Origin: CAYMTR01 sp964393405
Lineage (GTDB): Bacteria; Bacteroidota; Bacteroidia; Bacteroidales; Prolixibacteraceae
Direction of reading: 5' to 3'
Length of the DNA: 64,000 nt
Assembly (NCBI GenBank): GCA_964393405.1
Contig: CAYMTR010000011.1
Span: 1-64,000 of the forward strand
This document shows, piece by piece, positions 7,228-16,149 of this stretch. Each line of letters opens with the position of its first letter. Position 1 is the stretch's first letter. Position numbers and translations under genes: made by a program. The notes beneath the pieces were generated by a model. The model did not search any database, was not told the origin of the DNA, and saw only the letters and a list, made by a program, of their open reading frames with translations.

Positions 7228-10200
7228 TTAGAATATAATATTTAGACCTAATGTAACCTTCTTCGATTGAGGATATGTACCGTTATCAAAGCCTGCACGC
7301 TGCGGAGAAGTGCTGACAGTAGCTGTTTCTGGATCACAACCCGGATATTTGGTAAAAGTGAAGTAGTCATCCAGAGACACATAAAATCTCAATTTGTTGA
7401 TAAGGATTTTCCTTGTAATTTCAAAAGGAACGGTATAGCCTAACTGTATCTGTTTGATTTTGAAGTATGCACCGCTGAACATAGAAGCTGAAGAACCCCA
7501 AAAATACCAGTCATTAGCCACAGCCTTAGGATCAGGCATAGAAGCATTCTTGTTTTCCGGTGTCCAGGCATTGTCATAGTAGTATTTCAGTGAGTTACGC
7601 ATTGGAGTATCTGCACGATATAAAACAGTGAAGATATCATTTCCTCCTACTCCAGCACCAAATATGTTCAAGTCTAATCCCTTATATGCGAGATTAATAG
7701 TAATACCGTAAGTGAAATCAGGAATTGCCTTTCCAATATAAGTCATATCTGCATCAGAAATCTGTTCATCTCCACTGACATCCTTGATTTTAGCTTTTCC
7801 GGTTTCAGGATCAACACCTTCATATTGATAACCTCTGAAATACCAGATAGGCATGCCAACTTCAAAAGCTGTACGGATTGGGTTATTGGTACCATCAACA
7901 CCACCTGTAGCTCCTTCAAGACGTGAGATAGATGGATCAAGGTAAGTAACCTCGTTGTGCAGTGTAGAGAAGTTTGCATTTATAGAGTAGCTGAAATCAC
8001 TACCTATTTTATCTTTCCATGATGTTTCGAGCTCAAAACCTCTGTTAAGAACTGAACCTGCATTTACAGTAGTGCTACCAACACCGATTTCAGGAACAGG
8101 GCTGATATCTACAAGAAGATCATTGGTTACCTTGTTAAAATAGTCAGCTGTTACAGCTAATCTGTCTTTAAAGAATCTCATATCAAGACCAAAGTTTAAC
8201 TGTTCTGATGTTTCCCATTTGAGGTTAGGGTTAGCCAAGCCAGAAGGTTTTGAACCGTATGAAGGAGCACCGTCATCGACTTTATACTGATACCAAGAGC
8301 TGTTATAAGAAATTGTAGTGCTGTATTTGTAATCTCTAAGTACATTAATATTACCATTTTGTCCCCAAGAAGCACGCAATTTCAAGAAAGAGACTGCACC
8401 ATTGTTCACGATATCAGCAAAGAATTTTTCGTTACTGATTGTCCATCCTGCAGAAAATGAAGGAAAGTAACCCCAACGGTTTTCTGGAGACAATTTAGAT
8501 GCGTCGAATGCATCGGCACGGAAGTTGGCTTGAATGCTGTATCTATTGTCATACGAGTAGATGAAACGTCCAAAGTATGAAATCTGAGTTGATTTGCCCG
8601 GTGAATTACCGAAACTCTGAACAGTCTTCTCCGCTCCGTTTACCACATTGCTTTTCACATAATCGAGATAAAGGAAGTTAGGATCGTATCCTTTCAAGAT
8701 ATCAGGACCTTGAGCACTGGCAGTTACATTGTCCCAATTATTTTCAATATAAGACATACCACCCATTGCTGTTATGTCATGTTTATCTAGTGAGATGTTA
8801 TAATTAGCGAAGTTTTCCCATTGATAGTAGTAACTGGTATTTGCTTCAGCAGAGATGTTGTAGTCTTCTGTTTTTGCCTGAGATGTTGCAAAATATGGAG
8901 TACTAAAGCTGTGTTTGTTACTTTGTGCCACTCGGTATCCGAAACGAGAAGTAATTACAAGTCCTTTTACAGGTTTTAAGTTTCCATAGAGTACACCGCG
9001 AAGTGTGATTCCTTTATTTTCAGAATCTACACGGTCTCTTTGGAGTAAAGGGTTACCGCTATCGTCAATAATATATTTAGAAGTAGCATAGTAAAGATCA
9101 TTTTCAGGATTTTTGAGGATATTCTTACCTGCATCATAAGCCGATCTCATGGATTGAGCGAAATCATCCGGAGAAGAATAGTAAACAGGAGTTAGAGGGT
9201 CAATAGTTAATACTGAATTCATAAGTGAACCATACTGTGACATTTGAGGAACAGATTTCATAGCCCAACTCTCTATTGAATTGTTTGTACCTATCTGAAA
9301 CCATTCCTTAATATTATAGTCAGCATTAATTTGAGCGGTAAGACGTTTGTAAACATCTTTTTCACCCTTTACGATACCATCGTTATTTGCATAATTGATG
9401 GAAGTGAAAAAATGTCCCTGGCTGTTTCCGGCTTGAAAAGTAACTGCGTGCTGTTGGCTCCACGATGGGTCGAATACTTCATCGAACCAGTCGGTATCAG
9501 TACCATCATAAGCATTTGTTTTCAATTGAGATTCGATAGGAAGACCTGACATTTTCTTATATTCGATGAAATCAGCAGCTCTAAATATTTCAGGAGTTTT
9601 AGCAAGGCTCTGGTTAGCAAAACTTACATCATAAGAAATGACGGAAGCACCTTTTACTGAAGCACCTGTTTTAGTTGTGATCAAAATTACGCCATTACCT
9701 GCAGCAGCACCATAGATAGCTGCAGAAGCAGCATCCTTTAATACTTCAACAGATTCAATCATAGAAGGGTCGAGGTACTGGATATTGTCAACCTGAAGAC
9801 CATCAACGATGAGAAGTGGACCGATCTTGTCAGAATTTGAAGAATAACCACGTACACGAATGGTTGCGCCCTGTCCGGGAGCACCAGAATTGGTCAGTAC
9901 CTGAACGCCTGGAGCCTTTCCCTGGAGAGCTGCAGCTGCATCAGTTGTAGCAATATTTTGGAGGGCCTCAGAACGGACTGATGAAACAGAGCCAGTAAAG
10001 TCACTCTTTTTCATTGTACCATAACCTACAACTACAACTTCGCTTAGGTCAGAAGCAATTGTTTTTAGAGTTACATTGATTTTACTGCGTCCGGAAATTT
10101 CAATAACCTGTGTTTCCATTCCCACAAATGAAAATGTCAGAGAACTTTTCGGATTTTGAACTTTGATTGAATAGAGGCCATTTGCATCGGTAATAGTTCC

Positions 10201-10362
10201 TTGCGTAGTCCCCATTACTACCACGGTTACTCCGGGCATGGAAGAACCATTCTCGTCCTTAACTTCACCATTCACGCTAAGTGATTGAGCAAAACTCAAG
10301 AACGAGAAAAACAACATTGGTAGTGCTATGAATGCTACCTTTAAAAATTGATGTTTTTTCAT
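7228..10362 (-). CDS. SusC/RagA-family TonB-dependent transporter
   Basis: A 1044-residue outer-membrane transporter. Order of parts: signal peptide (1-25), carboxypeptidase-regulatory-like domain (about 30-105, with GSSMPGVTVVVMGTTQGT), a TonB-box-like segment SEVVVVGYGT, the plug with AAAALQGKAPGVQV and LIVDGLQV, and a 22-strand-type barrel ending in an aromatic residue (GLNIIF). It lacks the STN domain of receptors that signal to FecR, so this pair is not expected to be controlled by cell-surface signalling directly. It pairs with the SusD gene just downstream. A -7-like box lies about 145 nt upstream of the start. Confidence 0.95.
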   Translation of the reverse strand: MKKHQFLKVAFIALPMLFFSFLSFAQSLSVNGEVKDENGSSMPGVTVVVMGTTQGTITDANGLYSIKVQNPKSSLTFSFVGMETQVIEISGRSKINVTLKTIASDLSEVVVVGYGTMKKSDFTGSVSSVRSEALQNIATTDAAAALQGKAPGVQVLTNSGAPGQGATIRVRGYSSNSDKIGPLLIVDGLQVDNIQYLDPSMIESVEVLKDAASAAIYGAAAGNGVILITTKTGASVKGASVISYDVSFANQSLAKTPEIFRAADFIEYKKMSGLPIESQLKTNAYDGTDTDWFDEVFDPSWSQQHAVTFQAGNSQGHFFTSINYANNDGIVKGEKDVYKRLTAQINADYNIKEWFQIGTNNSIESWAMKSVPQMSQYGSLMNSVLTIDPLTPVYYSSPDDFAQSMRSAYDAGKNILKNPENDLYYATSKYIIDDSGNPLLQRDRVDSENKGITLRGVLYGNLKPVKGLVITSRFGYRVAQSNKHSFSTPYFATSQAKTEDYNISAEANTSYYYQWENFANYNISLDKHDITAMGGMSYIENNWDNVTASAQGPDILKGYDPNFLYLDYVKSNVVNGAEKTVQSFGNSPGKSTQISYFGRFIYSYDNRYSIQANFRADAFDASKLSPENRWGYFPSFSAGWTISNEKFFADIVNNGAVSFLKLRASWGQNGNINVLRDYKYSTTISYNSSWYQYKVDDGAPSYGSKPSGLANPNLKWETSEQLNFGLDMRFFKDRLAVTADYFNKVTNDLLVDISPVPEIGVGSTTVNAGSVLNRGFELETSWKDKIGSDFSYSINANFSTLHNEVTYLDPSISRLEGATGGVDGTNNPIRTAFEVGMPIWYFRGYQYEGVDPETGKAKIKDVSGDEQISDADMTYIGKAIPDFTYGITINLAYKGLDLNIFGAGVGGNDIFTVLYRADTPMRNSLKYYYDNAWTPENKNASMPDPKAVANDWYFWGSSASMFSGAYFKIKQIQLGYTVPFEITRKILINKLRFYVSLDDYFTFTKYPGCDPETATVSTSPQRAGFDNGTYPQSKKVTLGLNIIF

Positions 10363-10660
10363 TAATAGAAAGTTTAGTTAGTTAATAAAAAAAATGGCTG
10401 AAGCTTCACTTCTTGAAAAAAAGGACTTTATTCCCCTCTGTTTGTAAAAAGTTTAGAAATCAACTTTTTTTTTATTTATTCAGATTTAAAAAAAAATGAT
10501 GTACACAAATATATTCTCAACCTATGTCTATATATTTCTGTTTTTGGGTATTATATTTCTGATTTTAGATAAAATGAAGTGGGGGATAATCGGCGAAAAA
10601 CAAAGCACAGTTTTCTTATCATTTTTTGTGCATTTGTAATTTCAAGTTACTATAGCTAGC
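10363..10660. other. AT-rich upstream region of susC
   Basis: About 300 bp without a gene between the susC start and the IS stub. It is rich in A/T runs, holds the candidate -7 box at 10506-10513 and shows no further ORF or strong hairpin. Control elements for susCD probably lie here. Confidence 0.5.
10506..10513 (-). promoter_or_regulatory. Candidate -7 box for susC
   Basis: TATATTTG on the minus strand fits the Bacteroidota TAnnTTTG -7 consensus. No good -33 TTTG is found 19-21 nt upstream, so this is a weak call; it would give a long 5' leader of about 140 nt. Confidence 0.3.
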
Positions 10661-10800
10661 TGTCTTAGCCCCCTAAATAGTTGGACTAAATTTCAAAAAG
10701 AGTTTAGTACTTCTTAAATTTGGGAATTATGGTAAAATTAAAAAGATCATTTACAGCTGAAGAACGTTTGTCGATATTAAAGGAAGGCGAACGTCAAGCG
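10661..10800 (+). mobile_element. IS3-like element stub: left end and start of orfA
   Basis: The element begins TGTCTTAGCCCCCTAAATAG at 10661, near-identical to the end at 1199. An orfA-like frame starts at the ATG at 10729 and reads MVKLKRSFTAEERLSILKEG, the helix-turn-helix start seen in IS3-type OrfA transposases. The homologous part ends after about 25 codons; the rest of orfA, orfB and the right end are gone. The frame then runs by chance into the neighbouring gene fragment. This is a dead remnant left by an adjacent deletion. Confidence 0.6.
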
Positions 10801-10805
10801 CAAGC

Positions 10806-11393
10806 AAAAGCAGTTTCAGCATCGAAATCGACCGTAGTTTCAACACTAGTGGCGATTATTGGATGTATCACTACAAAAACGAATATCGCTACAGTATGTT
10901 CAAGCATTTTGGGTTCGGCGTAGGACTGGGGTTTATTCATGCTACAACGGAAAGCCCAATCTACCATGTTCCCGATAATTGGCCTACGAATATAAGGCAT
11001 GGTGGCGAATTAGGAGGACTTGTTTCGCTTGATTTTCATTCGGATCAATATAATCAAGTCCATACCGATTTGAGCCTTTTTTATAAGCTCCATTTTTTAA
11101 AGCGATTCGAGTTCTCGGTAGCAGCGGGAGCCTCGTTGGCTTATATTTCATTTACATATTTCACTAATACTCAACAAGGTTATTATATAGATTTCTTTAA
11201 TGAAGCAAGTGAATTTTATATGGTTACGCCATATTACACGAGGATCATAGACCTAGGTATTTGTGCAAAACTGAGCTTGGTGTACAACATTTCGAAACGT
11301 TTTTTTGCCGGTGCAACCTGTGGTTTTAATACCTACGATAATTCTGGATACCGTATCTATGATTTTGGGATCACAGTAGGCATAAGGTTTTGA
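10806..11393 (+). pseudogene. 3' fragment of an outer-membrane beta-barrel protein
   Basis: A frame different from the transposase becomes protein-like from about 10806 (SSFSIEIDRSFNTSGDYW) and runs about 195 codons to the TGA at 11391. It has alternating amphipathic strands (FGFGVGLGFIHATTE, FEFSVAAGASLAYISFTYF, RFFAGATCGFNTY) and ends in GIRF, an aromatic terminal residue typical of barrels recognised by the BAM machinery. No start codon or signal peptide belongs to it; a Met at 10863 is internal. The 5' part was evidently lost at the IS junction. Confidence 0.6.
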
Positions 11394-11575
11394 TTAGTTT
11401 TCCTCTTTTCAGGAAAGAAGGGTTGTTTATGATATTTCGGGCTGCAAATCCCCGATACTGTTACTATTACTTCGGATTGTGGAATTGTTCTAGTTTTTTA
11501 CTGAGTCTAGTTAAGAGGTGTAGTCATCTGAATTTTCTTGATGCTATATTCAAGAATATTAGTCAATTACATGTA

Positions 11576-11617
11576 AAAAGAGGAAGAATCAGTGAGAATT
11601 CTGATTCTTCCTCTTTT
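11576..11617 (-). terminator. Terminator after tRNA-Leu
   Basis: A long hairpin with arms AAAAGAGGAAGAATCAG and its complement around a short loop, directly 3' of the minus-strand tRNA-Leu. The T-run on the minus strand supports intrinsic termination. Confidence 0.8.
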
Positions 11618-11619
11618 AG

Positions 11620-11703
11620 TACCCGGGGCGGGAATCGAACCCGCACTCCATTGCTGGAACTGGATTTTGAGTCCAGCGCGTCTACCAATTCCGCCACCCG
11701 GGC
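11620..11703 (-). tRNA. tRNA-Leu (anticodon CAA)
   Basis: On the minus strand the sequence begins GCCCGGGTGGCGGAATTGGT and ends with CCCGGGT plus discriminator A. The anticodon stem-loop CTGGA-CTCAAAA-TCCAG gives anticodon CAA. The long variable arm and GGTTCGATTCC T-arm are present; about 84 nt, class II. CCA is not encoded. Confidence 0.95.
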
Positions 11704-11723
11704 TTTTAATGGAATTGGGTGTG

Positions 11724-11754
11724 CAAATATATATTATTTTTCCTTTTTGAAAAA
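11724..11754 (-). promoter_or_regulatory. Promoter of tRNA-Leu
   Basis: Minus-strand -7 box TATATTTG (11724-11731) with a 3-of-4 match to the -33 TTTG box (TTTT at 11751-11754) at 19 nt spacing. The expected start site lies about 14 nt before the mature tRNA. Confidence 0.5.
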
Positions 11755-11833
11755 CATCATCGGAAAGTTATTAGTTTTCTTTCATTAAATAATTTTCCTT
11801 TTTAGCTTTGGATGGCTTAAATGTATTTTTATT

Positions 11834-12286
11834 ATGAGGGTTGTTATTCAAAAGGTATCGGAAGCTTCAGTGACTGTTGATAATGCCGTTGTATCAAAAA
11901 TTGGCATCGGGTTGTTGGTTTTGGTGGGGATAGAAGATTCTGATTCTGACGAAGATATTGCCTGGCTTTCTAAAAAGATTGTTCAGTTGCGTATTTTTAA
12001 CGACGATGACGATGTAATGAATAAGTCTGTTCTTGACGTTAGTGGAGATATAATTGTTGTTAGCCAGTTTACTTTGCATGCACTCACTAAGAAAGGGAAC
12101 AGACCTTCTTATATAAAGGCCTCAAAACCTGAATATGCAATTCCTTTATATGAAAAGTTCTGCGAAACATTGTCCGTTGATCTTGGCAAATCTGTTGGGA
12201 GGGGCATCTTTGGCGCTCATATGGATGTTGCTCTGGTAAATAACGGTCCTGTGACTATTTGGATTGACTCAAAGAGTAAAGAGTAG
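11834..12286 (+). CDS. dtd: D-aminoacyl-tRNA deacylase
   Basis: A 150-residue protein of normal family length. It shows the two DTD signatures: SQFTLHALTKKGNRPSY (about residues 77-94) with the catalytic SQxxL segment, and the NNGPVTIW motif near the C-terminus that carries the cross-subunit Gly-cis-Pro; the family usually has N-x-G-P-V-T. DTD homodimers free tRNAs mischarged with D-amino acids or glycine, acting in the cytosol as a translation proofreader. It starts a small plus-strand group with the MazG-like gene and deoC. Confidence 0.95.
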   Translation: MRVVIQKVSEASVTVDNAVVSKIGIGLLVLVGIEDSDSDEDIAWLSKKIVQLRIFNDDDDVMNKSVLDVSGDIIVVSQFTLHALTKKGNRPSYIKASKPEYAIPLYEKFCETLSVDLGKSVGRGIFGAHMDVALVNNGPVTIWIDSKSKE

Positions 12287-12361
12287 CCTGTAAAATTTAA
12301 AGAACAGGAACAAGCAATGAAGTTTAAATTGATATCTTGCAGTAGATAAACTTTTATTATT

Positions 12362-12700
12362 ATGGATGGTTTGACAATAAAACAAGCACAACAGAAGGTT
12401 GATGAATGGATTAAATCATACGGGGTACGTTATTTTAGTGAGCTTACCAATATGGTTATTCTGAGCGAGGAAGTGGGAGAACTGGCACGTATATTTGCCC
12501 GAAAATATGGCGATCAGTCGTTTAAGGACAATGAGAGTGATGAAAATATGGCCGACGAAATGGCCGATGTGTTATGGGTGCTTATTTGTCTCGCCAATCA
12601 GACGGGCGTTGATCTTGAAAAAGCTTTTAGTGATAATATTAGAAAGAAGATTTCGCGTGATAAAGAGCGTCATTTGAATAATGATAAGTTATTTTACTGA
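12362..12700 (+). CDS. MazG-like nucleotide pyrophosphohydrolase
   Basis: A 112-residue single-domain all-alpha NTP-PPase. The metal-binding pattern is clear: SEEVGELARIFARKYG (EExxE on the first helix) and ENMADEMADVLWVLICLAN (ExxD on the second). Proteins of this compact MazG/RS21-C6-like group hydrolyse nucleotide triphosphates to monophosphates and pyrophosphate and are thought to clean up modified or excess nucleotides; the substrate here is not known. It lies between dtd and deoC, both housekeeping genes in nucleotide or tRNA quality control, with a 31-nt gap to deoC. Confidence 0.85.
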   Translation: MDGLTIKQAQQKVDEWIKSYGVRYFSELTNMVILSEEVGELARIFARKYGDQSFKDNESDENMADEMADVLWVLICLANQTGVDLEKAFSDNIRKKISRDKERHLNNDKLFY

Positions 12701-12731
12701 ACCAAATATTGACAACTAAATTTAAAAGAAT

Positions 12732-13592
12732 ATGGCAACTGAGAATTTGCAATTTGATATAAATAAAATAGAGAAAGATCTAAATGAAATAATTGAGAAG
12801 TCAAAGACTGTATATCAGACTCCGGAGTATAAGAAACTTGCGCTTTCTCTTATTGACCTCACAACTCTTAATTCTACCGATACAATTGAGCACGTAAAGC
12901 GCTTTACGCAAAAAGTAAATGACTTTCCTTCACATTTTGAAGGTCTCGATAATGTGGCTGCAATATGTGTTTATCCCAATATGGTCAAGACAGTGGAAGA
13001 GACTCTTCAGCTGCCCGAAGTTAATATTGCTTCTGTTTCCGGGGGTTTTCCTTCTTCGATGACTTTCACACCGGTAAAGGTCAAAGAGACAAAAATGGCT
13101 CTTGATGCTGGTGCTGATGAAATAGATATTGTTTTGTCGCTGAGCTCATTTCTTGGAGGTGATTTTCAATCAGTGCACGATGATATTGCTGCGGTAAAAA
13201 GTTGTATGGGTCAAGCACATTTGAAAGTTATACTTGAAACAGGTGCATTAAAAACACCTGAAAATATATGGAAGGCTTCAATTCTGGCAATAAATGCAGG
13301 TGCTGATTTTATCAAAACATCTACAGGGAAGCTTGAGCCTGCAGCAACACCACTGGCTGCTTATATTATGTGCCTGGCTATTGCTTTTCATTTTGAGGAG
13401 ACGGAAGAGAAGATTGGGTTTAAACCTGCCGGGGGCATTTCTTCTACTGAAGATGCTCTCATCTATATTGCTATTGTAAACGAAGTTCTTGGTGAAGAAT
13501 GGCTTAACCCTGAGTTGTTCAGGATTGGAGCCAGCAGACTTGCCAATAAACTTCTTAGTGATATTACAGGGAAAGAGGTAAAGTATTTCTGA
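12732..13592 (+). CDS. deoC: Deoxyribose-phosphate aldolase
   Basis: A 286-residue class I aldolase that splits 2-deoxyribose-5-phosphate into glyceraldehyde-3-phosphate and acetaldehyde in deoxynucleoside breakdown. The TIM barrel motifs are present: DAGADEIDIVLSL, LKVILETGAL, and the Schiff-base lysine in DFIKTSTGK (about residue 197), then KPAGGISS near the phosphate site. The length matches the long DeoC group with an N-terminal extension rather than the 220-residue short group. The stop is only 4 nt from the stop of the convergent macroglobulin-like gene, leaving no room for a terminator between them. Confidence 0.95.
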   Translation: MATENLQFDINKIEKDLNEIIEKSKTVYQTPEYKKLALSLIDLTTLNSTDTIEHVKRFTQKVNDFPSHFEGLDNVAAICVYPNMVKTVEETLQLPEVNIASVSGGFPSSMTFTPVKVKETKMALDAGADEIDIVLSLSSFLGGDFQSVHDDIAAVKSCMGQAHLKVILETGALKTPENIWKASILAINAGADFIKTSTGKLEPAATPLAAYIMCLAIAFHFEETEEKIGFKPAGGISSTEDALIYIAIVNEVLGEEWLNPELFRIGASRLANKLLSDITGKEVKYF

Positions 13593-13596
13593 GATT

Positions 13597-16131
13597 CTAT
13601 TTTACAGTAGAAAACGTAGAAATCTCGTGGTGTTTTACCCCACTTTCCGAGATTGCATCAACATGGATTACAAACTCGCTTTTGATTTCGCTTGCTTTAA
13701 GCTTTATATTTACCTTGCCATCTTCACTTACAGGAATATTGTTTTTCCAGAAAAGTGTCGTTTGATATACCCAGTTGCTGTGTTTGAACTGTTGAGGGTC
13801 GAAAACATCTTTGGGACTAAAGCCTTGTTCGTCGTTGGTCGTGATCAAATCACTCGAATCCTTTCGGGTAGTAATTTCAATAACACCCACTGAATTAAGT
13901 CCTGTATATTTCTGAATATCGACCGGGTTAGTGCTGATATTTATTGATTTGATATCGAAAGGGGAGAGGGCGTTTAGGACGTTAATATCAGTCCCCATTT
14001 TTTGTCCGTCGATTACAATTAATGCCCCGGACTGGAAGTTCAATGAGTTGTTTGAACTATAAAACACAATCTGGTTGTTTTCAATTCTGAAGGGTTTGGT
14101 CATCTTTATTACTTCAAGTACAGAATTTCCTGATTGCAGGAGTTTTTCTGCATTAGAAGGACCGGAAGGTTTTGCGTAATCTTTGTTTTCGCTTCCGATT
14201 AATTTTAGCAAATCCTTATTGTCATGGAAATATGAAGTAATTTCTTCTCTATCGTAGGATGGTCTTGATTTCAGGGATTCAAGCATAATCAGTTCATCAA
14301 GCGATTCATTGAAAGTGCGGTCAAGTTGGATATTATAAGTTTTTTTGCCCGTAGGACTGAATGCTTTTATCATCACTTCTTTTGATTTGGGAATCCGGTC
14401 GAAAGAGAAACGGCCCTTTTCATCTGTAGTAGTTGTGGCAAGGGTCATATTGTTTGCCTGAACTGCCATAACAGTAGCATCTTTAACAGGTTGACGGTTT
14501 TTATCAGTTACAGTACCACATAAAGTTTTACCGGGCTGGGGTTTCATGTAGTCTTTTCCGGTAATGATATCGGCGATGCTATAATGTTTGTACCCATTTG
14601 CTATCAATTCAAGATTAGTGAGATAAATATCGAGGACAGTCTTTGGTATTGGAGTGAAAAGCTGATATTTCATAAAAGACTGCTGCTCAATTTGCTCAGG
14701 GTTGAAAAGGTTGAATTTGTCGATTATCCTGACATCAACAGCGGAGCTACCAAACTTGTTGATGAAATTACTAAGGTCTACTGTTACTTCAACGTCACCG
14801 TTTGTTGCAGTAGGCTTTAAATGAGTTTCAATTTCAAAGTTGATATCTTCATTTGGAGTATTGTAAACAAGTCGTTCAGAAAGGATTGTTCCATCATTTG
14901 AAAGGACTAAAAAGTCGACTATTCCTATAGGTAGATCCTTAGTTGAAATTTTAAGGTTATATTTTTTATCTCCGGGAATAGGATAAGCCATCTTTATTTC
15001 GCCTCCGGCAATGGCAGCAAGGGTAAGTTCTTCACCAACATATTTGCCGCTATTGAAAATGGTTACCCTGAGAGTTGAATCTTCAGTTTTTACAAGAGAA
15101 AAAACAGATCCGTCTATTACAGCCTCAGGAAGTTCAAAAGCTTGATCTTTGCCGTATTCATCATCTATCTTCAGATAATATTTTTGTCCGGGCATAGGCA
15201 TAATATTTATAATTCCGTACCCTTTCTTCATTATTTTGCCTATTCCAACCTGATTCATAAATTGGTCGTACACTTTGCCCGACACTTCAATTGGTTCTCC
15301 AAGTGGATCTGTAGCCCGGTAAAGAATACGCTGAAGCTGGTTGGTAAGAAGAGTGCCCCCTTCAGGGAAAAACTCAACTATGATCTTATCCTCGGTTGTA
15401 TAAATGGGTAATTTTTGAGAGGCGTTATCATTGTTTGCAAAAGATATTTCAAAGAACAAACCATTCATGACGTTTTCGGGAAGTTTGAATTTAAGTTCAT
15501 TTGGAGTATTTACAAGAGCTGTAATTTTTTGACTTAACACTTTTTGGTTAAAATCATATAATGCGATATTGATCTTTTCCCTTTTATTACCGGGGGATAT
15601 TGAATTGAACATCAGACTCATCTTGACATCTTCGCCCGGTTTATAGACTTTATTGTTCATATCAACTTTCAGCAAGTAATCATTTCGTTTATATGAATTG
15701 ATTGTAATAGGTTTTATTGCAGCCAGCGAAGCATCGTTGGTTTTTAAAGCTTTTGGAGTATATGCCACGATAAAAGCATTGCCCTGTTTTGACCATCCAG
15801 GAATAGTAATTTGATTATCACATACTCCGTTTAATATCAAATATTTATTGTCGGCAATAACTTCCCCAGATTCAGCTTTCAGCATTACTATAAGCTCCGT
15901 TTCATTAGAATAGTTTTCTGTGAGGCAGTTGAATACTTCAGCTTTGAACCATATCTTCTCGCCTGGGCAGTATATGTCTTTATCAGTTTTAATAAAAACC
16001 TTGTCTTTTGGAAAATCGCTTATTCCATTTTTAAACGATACATTGAGTTTTATCAAAGAAGAGTTTGTAATCTGGGCTTTAGCAGAAAAAATCAAAATGA
16101 ATGCTAATATTGATGTGATGTAAAATCTCAT
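13597..16131 (-). CDS. Exported macroglobulin-like (MG2) protein with carboxypeptidase-regulatory and plug-like domains
   Basis: An 844-residue protein with a signal peptide (MRFYITSILAFILIFSAKAQ). Residues about 40-135 form an MG2-type domain (DKVFIKTDKDIYCPGEKIWF), as in alpha-2-macroglobulin-like proteins, followed by more Ig-like strands. A carboxypeptidase-regulatory-like domain lies at about 536-610 (LCGTVTDKNRQPVKDATVMA). A TonB plug-like segment lies at about 700-780 (GALIVIDGQKMGTDIN through GVIEITTR), but no barrel follows. No thioester motif of true macroglobulins is seen. It is the last gene of the sigma/FecR operon (18 nt after the preceding stop). The function is unknown; an outer-membrane or periplasmic role is inferred. 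Confidence 0.75.
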   Translation of the reverse strand: MRFYITSILAFILIFSAKAQITNSSLIKLNVSFKNGISDFPKDKVFIKTDKDIYCPGEKIWFKAEVFNCLTENYSNETELIVMLKAESGEVIADNKYLILNGVCDNQITIPGWSKQGNAFIVAYTPKALKTNDASLAAIKPITINSYKRNDYLLKVDMNNKVYKPGEDVKMSLMFNSISPGNKREKINIALYDFNQKVLSQKITALVNTPNELKFKLPENVMNGLFFEISFANNDNASQKLPIYTTEDKIIVEFFPEGGTLLTNQLQRILYRATDPLGEPIEVSGKVYDQFMNQVGIGKIMKKGYGIINIMPMPGQKYYLKIDDEYGKDQAFELPEAVIDGSVFSLVKTEDSTLRVTIFNSGKYVGEELTLAAIAGGEIKMAYPIPGDKKYNLKISTKDLPIGIVDFLVLSNDGTILSERLVYNTPNEDINFEIETHLKPTATNGDVEVTVDLSNFINKFGSSAVDVRIIDKFNLFNPEQIEQQSFMKYQLFTPIPKTVLDIYLTNLELIANGYKHYSIADIITGKDYMKPQPGKTLCGTVTDKNRQPVKDATVMAVQANNMTLATTTTDEKGRFSFDRIPKSKEVMIKAFSPTGKKTYNIQLDRTFNESLDELIMLESLKSRPSYDREEITSYFHDNKDLLKLIGSENKDYAKPSGPSNAEKLLQSGNSVLEVIKMTKPFRIENNQIVFYSSNNSLNFQSGALIVIDGQKMGTDINVLNALSPFDIKSINISTNPVDIQKYTGLNSVGVIEITTRKDSSDLITTNDEQGFSPKDVFDPQQFKHSNWVYQTTLFWKNNIPVSEDGKVNIKLKASEIKSEFVIHVDAISESGVKHHEISTFSTVK

Positions 16132-16149
16132 GATGAATTGTATTTTAAA

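Noticed and set aside
10720..10923. A 67-residue frame starting like an IS3 OrfA
   Set aside because: Only the first about 25 codons look like transposase; the rest is chance reading of the neighbouring barrel fragment in the wrong frame. Treated as an IS stub, not a gene.
11390..11788. A 132-residue plus-strand frame
   Set aside because: It runs across a terminator and the whole tRNA-Leu gene; not credible as coding.
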